Source: Oscillospiraceae bacterium (GTDB taxonomy: Bacteria; Bacillota; Clostridia; Oscillospirales; Oscillospiraceae). Taken from it: a stretch of DNA of 7,539 bases. The notes below the pieces were generated by a model, which searched no databases, was not told where the DNA came from, and saw only the letters and a list, made by a program, of their open reading frames with translations. The position numbers and the translations under genes are program-made. The stretch lies in contig JAEDJB010000093.1 of NCBI GenBank assembly GCA_016296565.1, positions 1-7,539 on the forward strand, given 5' to 3'. Numbering within the stretch: the stretch's first letter is position 1; each line of letters begins with the position of its first letter. Below are positions 1 to 5,935 of the stretch, piece after piece.

Positions 1-733
1 CGTCCCCCTCCGTCAGCTTCCCCAGGGCCTGATAGACCCGGTCGGCCTTGTAGCGGTAGGCCTCCTTCACGAAGGTCATCAGGTCCTTGCCCTTCTCTTC
101 CAGCTCCAGCAGGGAGGCGTCGGCCACCAGCCGGCCCCGGTGGAGGAGCAGCGCCCGGCCCACGAAGGCGGAGACCTCCTCCAGCAGGTGGGTGGAGAGC
201 AAAATGGTCTCGTTGGGCTCCAGAATCCCCAGCAGGACCTTGTAAAAGTCCTCCCGGTTGAACACGTCGTTGCCGGCGAAGGGCTCATCCATGAGGATGT
301 AGTCCGCCCCCTGGCTCAGGGCCAGAATCACCTCGAACTGGTTCTGCTGGCCGGTGGAGAGCTTGCCGATGTTCCGGTCCAGGGGCAGCTCGAAGAAGTC
401 CATGAGGGCGTCGAACCGCTTGCCCCGGAAGGCGGGGAAGTGCTCCGCGTAAAATTCCCGGTGGGCCCTGGCGGTGAGCAGGGGGAAGAAGGAGTGCTCG
501 CTGGTGGCGAAGGAGAGCTTTTCGATGCTTTTCCGGGTCACCGGCTGGCCGTCCAGGGTGATCTCACCCTGGTACCGGTGCAGGCCCAGGATGCACTTCA
601 TGAGGGTGGTCTTGCCCGCGCCGTTTTCTCCGAACAGCCCCACGATCTCCCCCCGGGGAAGGGTCAGGGACACGTCCTCCAGGGCGTTCTGTTTGCCCCG
701 GTAGGATTTTGAGATATGATTGAGTTCCAGCAT
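1..733 (-). CDS. ABC transporter ATP-binding protein (partial, C-terminus off window)
   Basis: This is the nucleotide-binding subunit of an ABC-2 type exporter; it hydrolyses ATP on the cytoplasmic face to power the two membrane subunits encoded just upstream. About 244 codons are visible and no stop is reached before the window edge. Motifs are in the normal order: Walker A GENGAGKT (residues 35-42), signature LSTGQ (125-129, Thr for the usual second Gly), Walker B YILMDE (145-150), D-loop AGND, and the switch histidine in STH (182). The Q-loop position appears to carry Glu (ATSEH, about residue 79), as is common in ABC-2 exporters regulated by GntR proteins. The ATG at 731-733 is preceded by GGAGG at a good distance and lies 21 bp after the stop of the preceding permease gene, so it is the last visible gene of the operon. 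The ATPase assignment is firm; the substrate is unknown. Confidence 0.93.
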   Translation of the reverse strand, partial: MLELNHISKSYRGKQNALEDVSLTLPRGEIVGLFGENGAGKTTLMKCILGLHRYQGEITLDGQPVTRKSIEKLSFATSEHSFFPLLTARAHREFYAEHFPAFRGKRFDALMDFFELPLDRNIGKLSTGQQNQFEVILALSQGADYILMDEPFAGNDVFNREDFYKVLLGILEPNETILLSTHLLEEVSAFVGRALLLHRGRLVADASLLELEEKGKDLMTFVKEAYRYKADRVYQALGKLTEGD

Positions 734-754
734 AAGAAATACCTCCAGGTTCCG

Positions 755-1294
755 TTAAAGCAGACGAAGCAGGATCAGGGGCACCCCCTGCCAGAAAGCG
801 GACCACTGGTCCGGGGGCAGGCTGGCCGCCGGGATGGTGAAGCGGTACATGAGGTAAAAAAGCAGGGTGAGCACGGGAGTCGCCAGCAGGTAAACCCCGA
901 TGGTCAGCAGGGGAAAGGCCAGGCACCGGCGGGGAAGCTCCCACTTGTCCGGCAGGCGGCGCATCAGGTAAATGGACTGGCTGCCCTGGCGGAACCGGCG
1001 GTAATTGAGGAAGGTCTGGACCGCCGCCAGAATCACCAGAAAGGAAAGGCCGAACACCGGCGTATAGATGGAAGCCCCCGAGCCCTCCAGTTTTCCACCG
1101 CTGACCAGGTCAATGAAGGGGGCGGCCCGGAGTTCGACGCCGAAGCGGATGGTGCTTGCGGCGATGTTCAGATTCCGGGCGAAGAGGATCAGGCTGTAGA
1201 AGGACATGCCGATCACCGCCAGGCCCAGGGTGATGGTGCTGCTGGCCGGTTCCACCCCGGGGGGAACCAGCTGGTCACGCCGATACCGTTTCAT
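755..1294 (-). CDS. ABC-2 type permease, small membrane subunit (179 aa)
   Basis: This is a short hydrophobic protein, inferred to be one of two unlike membrane subunits of the exporter powered by the neighbouring ATPase. Three clear membrane segments are visible (about residues 22-42, 76-97 and 124-152), plus a hydrophobic C-terminus (WQGVPLILLRLL) that may be a partial or re-entrant helix. Between segments 2 and 3 is a charged cytoplasmic-looking stretch, YRRFRQGSQSIYLMRRLPDKWELPRRC. Small ABC permeases of clostridia often carry a similar basic 'MRRLP' stretch there. The ATG at 1292-1294 follows AAAGGAGGAGGTCC, a very strong Shine-Dalgarno sequence, and lies inside the end of the upstream permease gene (20-bp overlap), which implies translational coupling. 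I recognise no named family beyond this context. Confidence 0.85.
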   Translation of the reverse strand: MKRYRRDQLVPPGVEPASSTITLGLAVIGMSFYSLILFARNLNIAASTIRFGVELRAAPFIDLVSGGKLEGSGASIYTPVFGLSFLVILAAVQTFLNYRRFRQGSQSIYLMRRLPDKWELPRRCLAFPLLTIGVYLLATPVLTLLFYLMYRFTIPAASLPPDQWSAFWQGVPLILLRLL

Positions 1295-2009
1295 GGACCT
1301 CCTCCTTTCCCGTCTGGAAAGCGCTGTACAGGGAGAGCCCGGTCCAGGCCAGCACCCCCAGGGTCAGGACAATGTCCACCCCCAGGGACCCCATGGGCTG
1401 GACAAAGGCGAAAATCCAGGCAAGGGCCAGGCCCAGTGCGGCCAGGGTGTTGTTCTTCCGCCGGATCTGGGCGGCGGAGCAGGCGGCGGTGAAGCCCATG
1501 GCGCCAAAGAAAGCCAGGTTCCGCAGCCAGCGGAAGCCGTCCTCCAGGGGGAGGAAGGAGTGGAACAGGGCATTTTCCCAGCAGGCCAGGAAGAAGGTCT
1601 GGGGTCCCACATGGCCCCCCTGGCGCTGGTAAAAAAGGCAGAACAGAACCAGCACCAGGCTCTGCACCCCCCAGAAGAGAAGGTAAACCAGGCTGTTGAA
1701 CACCCCCTGCCACAGAACCACCGCCCGGGGGGAGATGGACAGCCGGTCCAGGGTGTAGTCCGAGCGGTGCTTGCCCCTGCCGTCCCGGAGCAGCAGGAAG
1801 GTCAGCACCACGAAGGCAACGCGGGTTACGAGCGCCAGAGGGGACTGCATCAGCCCCAGGGCCGCCGTGAGACTGTATGTGGCGAGCTCGGGCATCAGGC
1901 GCAGGACCAGCAGGGTCTCCCACCCGGCCATGACGGCCAGCAGGAGCAGAACCTTCCAGGCGGACTGGCGGAGGAAAAGCAGAAAAACGGAAAAATGCGG
2001 TCTCATCAT
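1275..2009 (-). CDS. ABC-2 type permease, six-helix membrane subunit (244 aa)
   Basis: This integral membrane protein has about six hydrophobic segments (roughly residues 19-38, 58-74, 99-126, 164-180, 187-204 and 209-231), the usual count for an ABC-2 permease half. A polar stretch after the second segment (RDGRGKHRSDYTLDRLSISPR) is probably cytoplasmic and could contact the ATPase. By context it would pair with the 179-aa subunit to form the translocation path; substrate unknown. Two adjacent ATGs are possible starts (2007-2009 and 2004-2006). The first forms an ATGA overlap with the regulator's stop codon, and AAGGAG lies just upstream, so either start would be coupled to translation of the regulator. 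The long open frame on the opposite strand is a GC-driven shadow. Confidence 0.86.
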   Translation of the reverse strand: MMRPHFSVFLLFLRQSAWKVLLLLAVMAGWETLLVLRLMPELATYSLTAALGLMQSPLALVTRVAFVVLTFLLLRDGRGKHRSDYTLDRLSISPRAVVLWQGVFNSLVYLLFWGVQSLVLVLFCLFYQRQGGHVGPQTFFLACWENALFHSFLPLEDGFRWLRNLAFFGAMGFTAACSAAQIRRKNNTLAALGLALAWIFAFVQPMGSLGVDIVLTLGVLAWTGLSLYSAFQTGKEEVHETVSA

Positions 2010-2389
2010 TCGTCTCCTTTCTCCCAGAGAGAATCCAGCAGGGTCAGGGCTTCCTCCCTGGTGACCCCCATCTGTTTCATGGCGGATATCATGGCCTGCA
2101 AGTCGTCCCGGAGCAGCTGGGCCTTCACCCTGGCCCGGGCGGCCTCGTCGGCTACCACCCGGCTCTTGGACCCGGTGTGGGACTGGACCAGCCCCTCCTC
2201 CTCCAGCAGCCGGTAGGCCTTTTGAACGGTGTTTGGGTTGACCCCCAGCAGGGAGGACACCATCCGGCGGGAGGGAAGCTCCTCCCCGTGGGCGATGGTT
2301 CCCCCGGCGATGCCCTGCTTGACATAGCGGAGGATCTGGAGGTAGATGGGGACGCCCTCCTCCAGGACCAGGTGCTCAAAGGGAAGCAC
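2006..2389 (-). CDS. GntR-family (YtrA subfamily) transcriptional repressor
   Basis: This is a DNA-binding repressor, 127 aa, with an N-terminal winged helix-turn-helix (about residues 13-80). It shows the GntR hallmarks: PIYLQI, then GEELPSRR, then the recognition helix region LGVNPNTVQKAYRLLEEEGLV. Only a short, probably helical C-terminal part (about 84-122) follows, with no FCD, UTRA or aminotransferase domain, which is the YtrA-type architecture. The start is a GTG at 2387-2389: the GGAGG of GGAAAGGAGGAATCCCCC lies 8 nt before it and the conserved family start follows. YtrA proteins usually repress the ABC operon they head and respond to cell-wall-active compounds. Here the gene comes first in the ABC operon, and two palindromic sites overlap or follow its promoter, so autoregulation is likely. 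The stop overlaps the next gene's ATG. Confidence 0.93.
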   Translation of the reverse strand: MLPFEHLVLEEGVPIYLQILRYVKQGIAGGTIAHGEELPSRRMVSSLLGVNPNTVQKAYRLLEEEGLVQSHTGSKSRVVADEAARARVKAQLLRDDLQAMISAMKQMGVTREEALTLLDSLWEKGDE

Positions 2390-2413
2390 GGGGGATTCCT
2401 CCTTTCCAAAAGT

Positions 2414-2431
2414 GTGTTACTCGAGTAATAC
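2414..2431 (-). promoter_or_regulatory. Operator 1 for the GntR/YtrA repressor (downstream of the start site)
   Basis: This is an 18-bp near-palindrome, GTGTTACTCGAGTAATAC on the plus strand, with a perfect 12-bp core TTACTCGAGTAA. It lies just downstream of the expected transcription start. It has the form GTRTTA-N6-TAATAC shared with the second site 29 bp away. Assignment to the adjacent regulator is by position and symmetry and by the resemblance to known YtrA-type sites. Confidence 0.72.
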
Positions 2432-2442
2432 GGTTTCTAAGT

Positions 2443-2460
2443 GTATTATATGGGTAATAC
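2443..2460 (-). promoter_or_regulatory. Operator 2 for the GntR/YtrA repressor (overlaps -10)
   Basis: This is an 18-bp palindrome, GTATTATATGGGTAATAC, with perfect GTATTA/TAATAC arms around a 6-bp centre. It covers the -10 hexamer and much of the spacer, so binding should block RNA polymerase directly. The flanks AAGTGT and GGTTT are the same as at operator 1, so the two sites form a 27-bp imperfect direct repeat (2410-2436 and 2439-2465). Confidence 0.75.
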
Positions 2461-2473
2461 GGTTTGGTGTCAA
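2445..2473 (-). promoter_or_regulatory. Promoter of the gntR-ABC operon
   Basis: Read on the minus strand, a perfect -35 TTGACA (2468-2473) is followed by a 17-bp spacer and a perfect -10 TATAAT (2445-2450). Transcription should start near 2438, leaving a leader of about 50 nt before the GTG start. Such a strong promoter only makes sense if repressed, and an operator covers the -10 and most of the spacer. Confidence 0.88.
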
Positions 2474-2513
2474 GAGAAAGTTTTTCGCCTGCCCACAGGC
2501 CCATTCAGGAGAA

Positions 2514-2546
2514 CAAAAAAAGAGACGCTTTCGCGTCTCTTTTTTC
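2514..2546 (-). terminator. Rho-independent terminator of the helicase/acetyltransferase operon
   Basis: On the minus strand the stem arms are AGAGACGC (plus-strand 2521-2528) and GCGTCTCT (2533-2540), closed by a GAAA tetraloop and flanked by A- and T-runs. The hairpin starts about 17 bp after the GNAT stop codon and is followed by a U-run in the transcript. The A-run on the other side would also make it work on the plus strand, but no plus-strand gene reads into it. It insulates the ABC promoter that begins about 40 bp further on. Confidence 0.93.
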
Positions 2547-2562
2547 GTGTCGTTATCAAAGC

Positions 2563-3438
2563 TCAGTCAAAGGCCAGGCCCAGGTAGGCGTCCTGCTTGA
2601 ACCACTTGGCGTGCAGGGACTGGTCGTACCACTTGATCATGCCGAAGGCCTGCTGATAGCTGCCGGGGATGCCGTCCCAGAAGCCGGGGGTGCGGATGTG
2701 GTACCGGGAGGCCTGCATCTGGCTGCCGATGGCCTCGGCGGCCTTCTCCATCTTCTCGGGAGCGATGAGCAGCTCCTTCACCAGCAGGCGGCGCTTCTGG
2801 ACGTACTCAATGGCGGCGCAGCCCACCTCGCCCTCGATCTCGATCTTGTACAGGTCCCCGTAGGACAGGTGGCTGCCGATCTGCTGGAAGTGGATCATCT
2901 CGTCGGTGTAAGCCATGTGGAAGGTGCCCTTCAGGTAGCGCTCCCGGATCTGGTTGTACTCGTGGGGGGAGATGGGGGTCATGACGGCGCCGCCGGTCTC
3001 ACCGGTAAAGTTGGAGGTAAGCAGCTCCACCTTGCGGGTGGCGAAGCACTCGTCCATGCCCACGGACTCAAAGAACCGGTGGAGGGAGGGGGAGGCCGGC
3101 ACCAGGACCATGGCCTTGTAGCCCTTTTCCTGGAGGTACTGGTCGGCGTACTTCAGCAGCTGGCGGGCGTGACCCTGGCCCTGCATATAGGGGCTGGTGG
3201 CCAGAGCGTAGACATAGCCCACGGAGATTTCCTCGCCCTCGGGGGTCAGGATGTTGCCGGGCAGCATGGCGGCCATGGAGTTAATCTCCCCTTCGTCCTC
3301 CACCACCAGAACCTGGTCGGCGGTGCAGAACTGCTGGTAGAAGATGTCAATATAGGCAGTGGGATCCCCAAAACACTTTTTCCAGAGATCCTTCTGCTGA
3401 GGGATCTCCTCGGGGGTAGACGGGCGAATGTGGATCAT
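2563..3438 (-). CDS. GNAT-family N-acetyltransferase, Eis-like (291 aa)
   Basis: This is a predicted cytoplasmic acetyl-CoA-dependent acetyltransferase; the acceptor is unknown. The N-terminal half is a clear GNAT domain: MIHIRPSTPEEIPQQKDLWKKCF opening, then beta-strand YVYALATSPYMQGQGHA with the pyrophosphate-binding motif QGQGHA at residues 86-91, then LVPASPSLHRFFESVGM (about 113-128), typical of Eis-like enzymes. The second half (about 130-291) is less conserved in appearance, as in two-domain GNATs where the second lobe is degenerate. I chose the ATG at 3436-3438 because AAGGAGG sits just upstream and translation begins with the family-like MIHIRP; an in-frame ATG 11 codons further upstream lacks a good ribosome site. 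The gene is last of the helicase unit, 72 bp after the DUF2156 gene and followed by a terminator. Its Shine-Dalgarno site lies in a predicted stem. Confidence 0.88.
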   Translation of the reverse strand: MIHIRPSTPEEIPQQKDLWKKCFGDPTAYIDIFYQQFCTADQVLVVEDEGEINSMAAMLPGNILTPEGEEISVGYVYALATSPYMQGQGHARQLLKYADQYLQEKGYKAMVLVPASPSLHRFFESVGMDECFATRKVELLTSNFTGETGGAVMTPISPHEYNQIRERYLKGTFHMAYTDEMIHFQQIGSHLSYGDLYKIEIEGEVGCAAIEYVQKRRLLVKELLIAPEKMEKAAEAIGSQMQASRYHIRTPGFWDGIPGSYQQAFGMIKWYDQSLHAKWFKQDAYLGLAFD

Positions 3439-3441
3439 AAT

Positions 3442-3484
3442 GGGTTCCTCCTTCAAGTAAGATAGACGCACGGAGGAAGAACCC
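3442..3484 (-). promoter_or_regulatory. Stem-loop sequestering the GNAT gene's Shine-Dalgarno site
   Basis: In the minus-strand transcript, an upstream GGGTT-CTT-CCTCC (plus-strand 3472-3484) is complementary to GGAGGAACCC (3442-3451), which contains the Shine-Dalgarno sequence of the GNAT gene. The result is 10 base pairs with a 3-nt bulge and a 20-nt loop, starting 26 nt after the stop codon of the preceding gene. The complementarity is seen directly; a regulatory effect is inference. Confidence 0.5.
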
Positions 3485-3510
3485 GTCAGGAGCCCTTCCA
3501 GGGCACGCTC

Positions 3511-4437
3511 TTATAATACTGCGTCCGGGGTTTCCACGGCGCAGAAGTTTACAAGCAGGTGGTCCGGGTAGTAGGACAGCTTGGACCGGCGCAGGCCGGG
3601 CACGCCCATGTCGTCCTCCCGGTTGAGGTATTGGATCTGGGGATGGGTCTGCCGCACATACCGGGCAAAGGACCGGTTCACGGCGGGATAGGCGCCCTGG
3701 ATTTCGCTCCGGGCCCGCTCAAAGTGAACGTCAAAGACCGCGTCCGTCAGGGGTGCGCCCAGGGAGAAGCCCAGCAGATCCCCCTGCCAGGAGAGGGTTA
3801 TCCCTTCCAGCCTCAGGGTTTCCCGGTGGGTCAGGGCCAGCACCAGGGCCTGGTGTTCATCCTCCAGGGAAGAGAGGCTCCCGGGGGTCTCCCGTACTGC
3901 CGCCTGCCGGTGCCATTCCTGGTCCATGGCCAGGCACCGGGGCACGTCAGCCTGGGTCAGAGGGGCCCAGGACCAGCCGGGGCAGGCGTCGTCCAGCCGG
4001 TGGATGTGGTTGCGCTTGCCATGGAGCTTCTTGCCGGGCAGGTCCGCCAGCCGGTCCACGGCGTAGAGGTAGTCGAAGCCGTCTCGGGCTTCTGCGAAGG
4101 AAAACCGGCCGGGGAAACGATCCTCCAGCCAGTTTTTGTGGTAAAGGGTCAGGCTGATGAGCCGCAGGGGATGGCCCTGGCTGTGGGCGTCCTGGGAGAG
4201 GGCCGCCAGGGCGGGGGCGGGGTCGCCCTCTCCCACCGGCCACAGATAGGCGCGGCCCAGGGAGCTTTCCAGCCGGACCAGCAGCCGGTCGTTCAGCCGG
4301 GCCAGCTGGAACTGGTAAGCCCCCTGCCAGCAGAAGAGAACCGGGAAGCTATAGTTGCACAGGGACAGGCCCTCCTTGGCCAGGAGCGCCGTCACCCAAT
4401 CACGGTCCCCGGGAACAGGGGTTCGAAATTCAATCAT
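3511..4437 (-). CDS. DUF2156 protein, LPG-synthase C-terminal-like GNAT fold (308 aa)
   Basis: This is a soluble protein of the DUF2156 / phosphatidylglycerol lysyltransferase C-terminal family (two tandem GNAT-like lobes). Visible hallmarks are the opening MIEFRTPVPGDRDWV, the central LHGKRNHIHR (138-147) and the C-terminal YLNREDDMGVPGLRRSKLSY (270-289). In MprF-type enzymes this domain uses aminoacyl-tRNA to modify a membrane lipid. Here there is no attached membrane flippase domain, so the acceptor is open; stand-alone members are mostly uncharacterised. The start at 4435-4437 fits the family start, but its ribosome site is weak: the nearest AAGGA ends about 15 nt upstream, and AAGG can itself pair with a nearby CCTT. 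The gene lies 32 bp after the helicase gene and is probably co-transcribed with it. Confidence 0.87.
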   Translation of the reverse strand: MIEFRTPVPGDRDWVTALLAKEGLSLCNYSFPVLFCWQGAYQFQLARLNDRLLVRLESSLGRAYLWPVGEGDPAPALAALSQDAHSQGHPLRLISLTLYHKNWLEDRFPGRFSFAEARDGFDYLYAVDRLADLPGKKLHGKRNHIHRLDDACPGWSWAPLTQADVPRCLAMDQEWHRQAAVRETPGSLSSLEDEHQALVLALTHRETLRLEGITLSWQGDLLGFSLGAPLTDAVFDVHFERARSEIQGAYPAVNRSFARYVRQTHPQIQYLNREDDMGVPGLRRSKLSYYPDHLLVNFCAVETPDAVL

Positions 4438-4469
4438 AGATGAAGGCAGGATTCCTTTTCTGCGGGACG

Positions 4470-5612
4470 TTACAGGGTGATGGTCTGCACGTCGTACTTG
4501 TTGTTGCGGATGATCTCGTCCAGGCGGATCTCCTCGGTGATGGAGGAGATCAGGTTGTAGGCTGCGCCCTTGTGCTTGGCCCGGCCGGTGCGGCCGATGC
4601 GGTGGACATAGTATTCCCCTTCCTCGGGGATATCATAATTGATGACGGCGTCCACGTCGTCAATGTCCAGGCCCCGGGCGGCCACGTCGGTGGCCACCAG
4701 CACCCGCAGCTCGCCCTTGCGGAAGGAGGTGAGGACCTTTTCCCGGACCTTCTGGCCCAGGTCCCCGTGGATGCACTGGGCGGAGATGCCCTTCATTTTC
4801 AGAAGGCCGGTGATCCGGTCGGTGTTGTTTTTGGTGTTGCAGAAGACGATGACCCGGTCCAGCTGTTCCTTTTCCAGGATGGCGGCCAGCAGATCCACCT
4901 TGCCTCCCATGTCAACTTTAATTCGGTACTGGCTGATCTGGGGGCGGTTTTCCTGGACGGGGCGGACCACGATCTCCACCGGGTCACGCTGGTAGACCCA
5001 GGAAATATCCATAACCTCCCGGGAGATGGTGGCGGAGAACATGCCAAGGTTCCGCCGATTGGGGATCTGCTTGAGGATGTGGGTCACGTCCTTGATAAAG
5101 CCCATGTCCAGCATCCGGTCGGCCTCGTCCAGGACCACGGTTTCCACCTTGCCCAGGCGGACGGTGCGGCGCTTCATGTGGTCCATAAGGCGGCCGGGGG
5201 TGGCCACCACGATCTGGGGGCGCTTTTTGAGAAGGGTAATCTGCTTGTCGATGGGCTGGCCGCCGTAGAGGCAGGCCACCCGGATGCCGGGAAGGAAGGC
5301 GCACAGCTGGCGCAGCTCGTCCTGAATTTGCAGGGCAAGCTCCCGGGTGGGTGCCAGAATGAGGCCGGTAACGTCGGTGCCCTCAGGGTCGGTGTGCTCC
5401 ACCATGGGGATGCCGAAGGCGAAGGTTTTGCCGGAGCCGGTGGGGGCCTTGGCGATGACGTCCTTCCAATCTTTGAAACAGGGGATGGCCCCGGCCTGGA
5501 CCGGTGTGGCCATGGTGAAGCCCTTCTGTCCCAGGGCTTTCAGGATTCCCTCGGAGAGATTCATTTCGCTGTAACGCAGGTCGAGATCGACCTCTATGCC
5601 GTTGATTTCCAT
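4470..5612 (-). CDS. DEAD-box ATP-dependent RNA helicase (minimal core, 380 aa)
   Basis: This is an ATP-dependent RNA helicase that unwinds short RNA duplexes, acting in ribosome assembly, mRNA decay or cold adaptation in related bacteria. Both RecA-like lobes are complete: Q-motif ATPVQ (Q39, with Tyr14 at the usual upstream Phe position), Walker A APTGSGKT (56-63), PTREL (88-92), GG (117-118), TPGR (138-141), DEAD (162-165), SAT (193-195), VIVFCNTK, HGDLGQ, ARGLD (312-316) and HRIGRTGR (337-344). The protein ends about 35 residues after the last motif, so it has no C-terminal RNA-binding extension of the CshA or DbpA kind and may rely on a partner for targeting. The ATG at 5610-5612 has AAGGA at 9 nt. 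It is the first gene of a three-gene unit. Confidence 0.96.
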   Translation of the reverse strand: MEINGIEVDLDLRYSEMNLSEGILKALGQKGFTMATPVQAGAIPCFKDWKDVIAKAPTGSGKTFAFGIPMVEHTDPEGTDVTGLILAPTRELALQIQDELRQLCAFLPGIRVACLYGGQPIDKQITLLKKRPQIVVATPGRLMDHMKRRTVRLGKVETVVLDEADRMLDMGFIKDVTHILKQIPNRRNLGMFSATISREVMDISWVYQRDPVEIVVRPVQENRPQISQYRIKVDMGGKVDLLAAILEKEQLDRVIVFCNTKNNTDRITGLLKMKGISAQCIHGDLGQKVREKVLTSFRKGELRVLVATDVAARGLDIDDVDAVINYDIPEEGEYYVHRIGRTGRAKHKGAAYNLISSITEEIRLDEIIRNNKYDVQTITL

Positions 5613-5655
5613 ACAATCGTTCCTTAACTTGTAAAAATACTTTTATATTATTCGA

Positions 5656-5684
5656 ATCATATCACAATAGTGAAAAGGTTGCAA
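5656..5684 (-). promoter_or_regulatory. Promoter of the helicase operon
   Basis: On the minus strand, -35 TTGCAA (5679-5684) and -10 TATGAT (5656-5661) are 17 bp apart, and TGA before the -10 gives an extended -10 element. The start site would be near 5649, about 37 nt before the helicase ATG. The leader is very AT-rich. No other promoter is evident before the two downstream acetyltransferase-like genes. Confidence 0.78.
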
Positions 5685-5690
5685 GGGGGT

Positions 5691-5734
5691 GCTTTCGGTT
5701 TTGCAAAAAGGCGCTTTTGGTTTTGCAAAAAGGC
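5691..5734. repeat. Tandem 22-bp repeat, two copies
   Basis: Units at 5691-5712 and 5713-5734 differ at a single base. Each contains the perfect 10-bp palindrome TTTTGCAAAA (5699-5708 and 5721-5730). The TTGCAA core continues at the same 22-bp phase into the helicase -35 box (5679-5684). It may be an operator array, a UP-like element or simply a duplicated spacer. Confidence 0.85.
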
Positions 5735-5736
5735 GT

Positions 5737-5770
5737 CCTCCCTGGCTCTCCCAGAGGGAGAGCCAAGAGG
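5737..5770. repeat. Intergenic hairpin repeat element, copy 1
   Basis: A perfect 10-bp inverted repeat, TGGCTCTCCC / GGGAGAGCCA, closes on a 3-nt AGA loop (5743-5765). Beyond a small bulge, CCTC and GAGG extend the pairing. No T-run follows directly on either strand and no gene reads into it, so it is not a normal terminator. A diverged copy lies at 6819-6847, which suggests a dispersed palindromic family. Confidence 0.75.
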
Positions 5771-5863
5771 GTTGAGTTTTTCGCTGCCGTGATCTCCCGA
5801 AAACCGCCCCTGCAAAAAAATTCCGCAAACAAGGAAAATCTCCGTGCGTTTTCCCGTAGAATG

Positions 5864-5872
5864 TGGTAAAAT
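5864..5872 (+). promoter_or_regulatory. Extended -10 promoter for the membrane protein gene
   Basis: TGGTAAAAT contains TG-n-TAAAAT, an extended -10 element (hexamer 5867-5872). No good -35 box is found at the right distance. The start site would be near 5879, about 57 nt before the ATG. Confidence 0.45.
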
Positions 5873-5889
5873 GATCAATACCTATGTTT

Positions 5890-5906
5890 GGGAGCCATCC
5901 GCTCCC
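5890..5906 (+). other. 5'-leader hairpin of the membrane protein mRNA
   Basis: GGGAGC and GCTCCC pair perfectly around a 5-nt CATCC loop, about 11 nt after the predicted transcription start and 14 nt before the Shine-Dalgarno site. No T-run follows, so it is more likely a 5'-stabilising structure than a terminator. Confidence 0.45.
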
Positions 5907-5935
5907 TGGTTTTCCAGCGAAGGGAGTTCTTTTTC

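Larger units (their letters stand above)
5613..5935. other. Divergent intergenic region (323 bp) between helicase and membrane protein genes
   Basis: I see no credible gene here. From left to right it holds the helicase leader and promoter (minus strand), the 22-bp tandem repeat, hairpin copy 1, about 95 bp of AT-richer DNA without recognisable structure (5771-5863), an extended -10 promoter facing right, and a 5'-leader hairpin. Two minus-strand open frames of 61 and 73 codons in it lack ribosome sites and protein-like composition. Confidence 0.8.

Noticed and set aside
140..712. Long plus-strand open frame opposite the ABC ATPase gene
   Set aside because: It is the shadow of a clear ATPase with all its motifs. 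The frame has no ribosome site and its translation is rich in Gly, Gln, His and Val, as GC-rich antisense frames usually are.
2487..2500. Hairpin GCCTG-CCCA-CAGGC between the terminator and the ABC promoter
   Set aside because: The stem is only 5 bp, neither strand has a proper T-run after it, and it lies upstream of the promoter. I see no role for it.
2464..3465. 333-codon plus-strand open frame opposite the GNAT gene
   Set aside because: It reads through the terminator and the antisense of a recognisable acetyltransferase, and shows no family-like motif or ribosome site.
4440..5627. 395-codon plus-strand open frame opposite the helicase
   Set aside because: It mirrors the DEAD-box gene for its whole length, and the composition is that of an antisense frame.
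5691..5734. Possible CRISPR array
   Set aside because: There are only two units, directly abutting with no spacer between them, and no cas genes. It is a simple tandem duplication.
5643..5878. Two overlapping minus-strand small open frames (61 and 73 codons) in the divergent gap
   Set aside because: They run through the hairpin, the tandem repeat and the helicase promoter, have no ribosome site, and their composition follows the repeats.
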